Assembly: GCA_003116995.1 (NCBI GenBank)
Contig: BDSL01000014.1
Location: 558,001-622,000 of the forward strand
Direction of reading: 5' to 3'
Length of the DNA stretch: 64,000 nucleotides
From: Yamagishiella unicocca
Taxonomy: Eukaryota > Chlorophyta > Chlorophyceae > Chlamydomonadales > Volvocaceae
Shown here: positions 59,864-64,000 of the stretch, one piece after another
Numbering within the stretch: position 1 is the stretch's first letter
Layout of the letters: each line of letters opens with the position of its first letter
The notes under the pieces: model-generated
Seen by the model: the letters and a program-made list of their open reading frames with translations, nothing else
The model's database searches: none
What the model was told of the DNA's origin: nothing
Program-made: the position numbers and the translations under genes

Positions 59864-60746
59864 CTATTCGTGAAGCGTTTCTGCTCTCCAACTTTACGCC
59901 ATCCATTGCTTAGGATTTCTTGAGGGTCCCTCTCTGGAGCGGGGCAAACAACCTGTCGCAATGGGACATGGTAACGAAAACCAACGTCCCTCCTCCTCGG
60001 TAAGAACAAGACTTTAATCGATGACGTCGTCAGTATTGACTCGTTTTTCGCAAGTCGCCACAGTGTAAATTAGGAAAACAAGGGCACACACATGCGTGTC
60101 TCCGAACGCACACCTTTTGAAGGGTTGATGCTGTCGCCAGCGTTTTAGCCTTACTGCCTTTATCTGTTTGAACCATATCTGCTAAAAGCTGGAAAAGGGC
60201 TAGGGCGAAAGGCGCCGGAGTCTTCTGGGGCGCGAGTATCCCATGAGTTCTCCTACTCGATCGCCAAGATTTAATGGTGTAACGTGGTGTGTAAGAAGCT
60301 TTCGGCTACGGTTACAGAACAGGGGGACCGCGGTCTCGTGTCGTACGTTTTCGGATGGGGAACAGGGCGATACTGGTAATGTCGTCAATACAGGAATAGC
60401 GTATTTTCCATTAAATAGTGGGCTTAACTCTTCAGCAATCTGTTAGGCAATTCGAATCCACCGCTTTTGCCTGGGTATGTGCCGTATCTATCGAGAGCTT
60501 CTGACGAACCCTGACACAAGCGTTATTTAGGTTATTAACCGCCCAGGTCTCAACAAGTCAAGGGTGAAGTGCGACGATCCATTCTTCCAGGAGGGGAGGG
60601 GCTGCCTGCTTGCGACTGGCCCTCAAGTTCCCCGGGAAGGCTAGGAGCCACGCGACGAACCCGCCAACCTACGGCGCTAAGCTTCCCAACAACACCACAT
60701 CTCCCAAGAAAGCTAGTTATATTGACAAACTTAAGCCGACAAGTCG
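59864..60746. other. Intergenic, divergent promoter region
   Basis: This lies between the unresolved 5' end of the minus-strand gene and the ATG at 60747. It is AT-rich compared with the flanking exons. A possible first exon of the minus-strand gene lies at 60388-60257. Nothing else is supportable. Confidence 0.45.
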
Positions 60747-63635
60747 ATGGACAGCGCGCGCGCGGGCGCACCCCTCGTCGGTGCTTCAAGCGCGCAGGCC
60801 ATCATCCACCAGGGCTTTCAGGGCCCCTCGAAGCTCTTTCATGGTCTTGTTAAGTCCACAACTTCGTTGGCTAGCAGCTTCCGCGCCCGCACCACCACCG
60901 CTCCGCAACAAGGCGGCTCGGCTCCCGCTGCCTCTCCGACTTCCTCGCTGGCCCTCGCTGCCCAGGGCGGCCCAGCGGCCCGCACGCTTCCCCTCATACA
61001 TCCGCAGTCCCATCGGCCAGTCACCTCAACGACACATGCAGCTACCGGCGTGCCGACAGCCGCCTCGCACATCCTCGGGCGCTCCTTGTCGTACACTGGC
61101 GGCTTCGGCACCACCGCCACCACCCCCACCACTACTATCAACCTCAGAGCCATGTTCAAGACCCACCCCTACAATGCCGGCGGCGGCCACCGCACCTCCG
61201 CGCCGGGCGGTGGCGCCCGCAAGCTCCCCCACCGGCCAGCCTTCACCGACGCCTCGCCCGCCTCGCCCATCCGCCTCGCCCGCGGCGGCGGCAGCGGCAC
61301 TGGCGACCCACACGGCATCTCAGCCTCGCCGCTGCGGCTGACGCGCTCCCCTCCACTAACCGCCGCCTCACGCCACGACTGCTCGCTCCTCCCCGAGGCC
61401 GCCACCGACACGTCGCCGCGCCACAGCACCTCCAGCCCAGCGGAGTCGGGTGGCGACGAGGACGCCGACGCCGCCGAGATCGATGATGGCGGTGACGGCG
61501 GTGGCTTCTGGGTCGTCGCCTCACCGCCCAGGGGCCCTCCGGGCCGGCCGGACTCCAGCCTCTCTCATGCCTCGGCCGTAGCTGGCGGGGACGCGGGTGT
61601 AGGCGCAGGCGACAGCGGCGGCAGCGACGGCAGCGGCGGCAGCGACGGTAGCGGCGGCTGCGACGGCAGCGGCGGCAGCGACGGTAGCGGCGGCTGCGAC
61701 GGCAGCGGAGGCAGCGGAGGCAGCGGAGGCAGCGGCGGCAGCGGAGGCAGCGGCGGCAGCGGCCCCGCGGAGCTGCATGGCCGCATCCTGGATGACATGA
61801 CCGTAATGGCGGAGGCGCTGACGGCGGCCCCGGCGGCGGAGGATGAGTCGGCCGCATCGCCGCCGTCAGCGCCGCCGACGACGACGCAGCGGCTGCAGCC
61901 GCAGCCGCCTGCCGACCCCAGGTTGGGTTCGTCCCGACCCGCGGGTCGCCCTGGCGGCGCCGCCACCCAGCGGCCACGTCGTACATCGAGCGCCAGGCAT
62001 TCCATCGCACCGCATCGCCTGGCGTGGAACCCCTCCACCACGATCCCCTCGGCTCGCTTCGAAACCAGCGTGTACGACACTTGCAACGACGGCGGCAGCG
62101 GCGGTGCGCCGGCCGCCGCCCAGCCCTTGCCAGCGGCTGTAGCCGGGGATCCGCGACCAGCTGAGGCAGGCAGCCCCACAGCCTTCATCTGCAGCCTCAT
62201 GCAGCTGCGGGATGCTGCCTCGTCGGCCTGCAGCGACCGCGGTGACCGCGGCGGCCGCGGCTCCGGTGTGGCTGGTGTGGTGGGGCGGCTGCTGGGTCGG
62301 GACAGCCTGGTGGCCAGCCAGCGCATCCTGGCGGCACGCAGGCACCTGCTGACGGGCCAACAGTGGGTGAGGCAGGGGCTGGGGCGAGGAGGGGCGGGGA
62401 GGCAGGGGGCCTCGGTCGGGTGGGGTGCTTGGGTTGGTTCCAGGGAGGGCCCCTCATGCCGTACCCGTGTGCAGCCACGCCTCACTTGCGGCGTGCCAAG
62501 TAGGCCTTACGCAAGATCAGCTGTGTTTTGACCCGGTAGATCTTGTGGCTGGCAGCAAAACCCCGGGCCCCTAAAGATCTTCGCACACCCACCTGCATCC
62601 ACCCAACTGCACTCCCAAAACGAAGCGCACCCCTCCACGCCACCGCCACGCGGCCTTCGGGCACCCAACGTGCAAACTGCCCGCCTGCCTTCCTGTTCCC
62701 ACTCCCAGTAACCCACTTCGTCGCGCAGCGCCCTCCTCAGGCCTCCGACCTTCCCCCTGCCGCTGCTGCCGCTGCTGACTGCTGCTGCTGCCGCTAACTG
62801 CTGCTGCCGATGCTGACTGTCGCTGCTGCCGCTGCTGACTGCTGATGTTGCCGCTGCTGCTGCTGCTGCTGCTGCTACTGATGATATCGCGCAGGTGGCC
62901 TCCAGCGGCGGGCTGTGCGGCACCCTGACCTCACTCACCGGCCCGGAGCAGGACCCCGGACTGGCGGCCACGGCGCGCAGGTTGCAGCGGCTGCACCTGG
63001 AGGTGTCGGCGTACCAGCCGCCGCCGGGAGCGGCACGGGACCCCGCCGGGGGCCAACTGGATCACCACCGGATGCGAGGTGGGGCACTGCAGGCCTGGGG
63101 CGAGCGTCCGCAATAGCTTGGGTGAATGAGCGCCAAGTGGCCGCCGCCGCACCCAGTGCGCCATTCTGACCTTGCCGCCAAAACACTTCATTGCTGCTGG
63201 CGTAGGCTCATTTGCTGCTGGCGTAGGCTCATTTGCTGCTGGCGTAGGCTCATTTGCTGCTGGCGTAGGCTCATTTGCTGCTGGCGTAGGCTCATTTGCT
63301 GCTGGCGTAGGCTCATTTGCTGCTGGCGTAGGCTCATTTGCTGCTGGCGTAGGCTCCGGTGGTGTCTCGTGCGTAGCGGCCACCCTGTTCTGCTGTCCTG
63401 ACACACACGCACCCCCACCCCGCCCTGCCGTATCCTGCGTTCCTGCCCACCCGCAGCGGCCATACGCGAGGATGCTCGCGACCTGGCTTCCTCCAGGTGG
63501 CAGTCGCCCGGGAAGCAGCCGGTCGTGGATGCCGCCATGGTGCCCACGTCGCTGAGGCTGCCCTGGGGGAACGGTGCAGAAGGCGGCGGAGGAGGAGGCA
63601 GCAGCAGCAGCTGGCAGTGCGGCCGCGGCCGCTGA
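60747..63635 (+). CDS. Unrecognised Ser/Gly-rich protein
   Basis: Three exons: 60747-62366, 62895-63078, 63457-63635. The sum is 1983 nt, or 660 residues. The ATG at 60747 opens MDSARAGAPLVGASSAQAII. The N-terminal half is Ser/Thr/Pro/Ala-rich with phospho-site-like SP motifs (SPASPIRLARG, SPLRLTRSPP). Residues about 289-343 are a pure GGSDGSGG/GGCDGSGG repeat. More ordered segments are AELHGRILDDMTVMAEAL, FICSLMQLRDAAS and VGRLLGRDSLVASQRILAAR at the end of exon 1, then LAATARRLQRLHLEVSAY in exon 2, which may form short helices. The C-terminus ends in a Gly/Ser tract. I recognise no domain. The splice donors GTGAGG and GTGGGG and the acceptors GCGCAG and CCGCAG fit well. Intron 2 carries a 21-bp minisatellite. 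Confidence 0.72.
61612..61770 (+). repeat. GGC/AGC/GAC codon repeat encoding Gly-Ser-Asp
   Basis: Tandem GGCAGCGACGGTAGCGGC-type units, period 18 then 9 nt, encoding GGSDGS and GGSGGS. They are in frame in exon 1 of the Ser/Gly-rich gene. Confidence 0.92.
63191..63357 (+). repeat. 21-bp minisatellite, eight units
   Basis: Unit TTTGCTGCTGGCGTAGGCTC plus A, starting at 63191 (20 nt) and then every 21 nt to 63357. Units are almost identical. It lies in intron 2 (63079-63456) of the Ser/Gly-rich gene. Confidence 0.96.
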
Positions 63636-64000
63636 TTTGCCGGGGGTGTGTCTACCCCGATCCGGTGCTGCGCATGTGCGGGGAATCGTGAGGACAGCGA
63701 GAGGCTGGCAGGTCACGGCACGTTTAGGATCGAGAGTAAGGTAAAGAATAATGTGTTGCGTGCCCATTCATGTATTCATCAGTAGTGCTAATGCGCTTCA
63801 TCCAGCTCTTCTGCTGGGTCGCTGACAAGAAGGTTGGGTGGTTGCATCGGTTGGTTGGTTCCTTGAACGCAAGGCTTGATCACCAAGTAGGACTGGACTG
63901 CTCATTGATGTTATCTTTGTACTTCGGTGACCGTACCGCGACCCCTTGGACTCAGCCGACTGCGTTACCGGTATTTATTTTTCCCTGCGCCTCTCCCGAC
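63636..64000. other. 3' flank of the last gene to window end
   Basis: Probably 3' UTR and flank of the gene ending at 63635. No TGTAA is visible before the window ends and no further gene is seen. Confidence 0.4.

Noticed and set aside
63191..63357. CRISPR-like array
   Set aside because: The 21-bp units are contiguous with no unique spacers, and the context is a eukaryotic intron.
62931..63767. Minus-strand frame with seven NEPTPAA-type repeats
   Set aside because: It is the antisense reading of an intronic 21-bp minisatellite and of plus-strand exons of the 60747 gene, which has consistent splice sites and codon bias.

Overview
This window is nuclear DNA from a GC-rich green alga, most probably a volvocine (Volvox, Gonium or Chlamydomonas relative). 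The signs are: genes broken into many exons by short introns with GTGAGN/GTGCGN donors and CAG acceptors; strong C/G-ending codon bias; pherophorin-like (Ser-Pro)n stretches inside a membrane protein; algal TGTAA polyadenylation motifs downstream of several stops; and interstitial TTTAGGG/TTTTAGGG repeats. There is no operon-like packing, no rRNA or tRNA that I can see, and no CRISPR. Gene models below were built by hand from GT-AG (one GC-AG) junctions. Reading frame was tracked through every junction, and each complete model sums to a multiple of three.

Layout, left to right. (1) <1-1855, minus: N-lobe of a TKL-type protein kinase, cut by the window edge. (2) 3201-12609, plus: 17-exon M1 zinc aminopeptidase (type II membrane protein) with two types of proline-rich insert. 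(3) 14066-17767, minus: 8-exon alpha/beta hydrolase of the ABHD18 family. (4) 18591-29879, plus: about 21-exon, about 2245-residue coiled-coil golgin ending in a GRIP domain. (5) 31405-34716, plus: C2-domain protein with a conserved uncharacterised C-terminal region. (6) 36869-40496, plus: SnRK2-like kinase with an Asn in place of the HRD histidine. (7) 42748-43026, plus: an unrecognised short gene or terminal exon. (8) 44716-48316, minus: DUF2358 protein with a predicted organellar leader and C-terminal hydrophobic segments. (9) 48941-53832, plus: LAT/PUT-type amino acid or polyamine transporter, divergent from gene 8 across 624 bp. (10) 56100-59863 (5' end unresolved), minus: Ser/Gly/Asn-rich unknown protein. 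(11) 60747-63635, plus: Ser/Gly-rich unknown protein.

The genes look like ordinary housekeeping and signalling loci that neighbour each other by chance: peptide trimming at the cell surface, Golgi tethering, lipid or ester hydrolysis, Ca2+/lipid binding, stress kinases and amine transport. I see no co-regulated pathway. The accessory interest lies in (a) a long Hyp/Pro-rich insert inside a metallopeptidase catalytic domain, (b) the NRD kinase, (c) a perfect 37-bp duplication that copies a 5' splice site, (d) telomere-like repeats placed near splice sites, (e) in-frame and intronic minisatellites, and (f) a dispersed repeat carrying TGTAA downstream of two successive genes. The AT-richer stretches 29880-31404, 34717-36868 and 40497-42747 look like decayed repeats.
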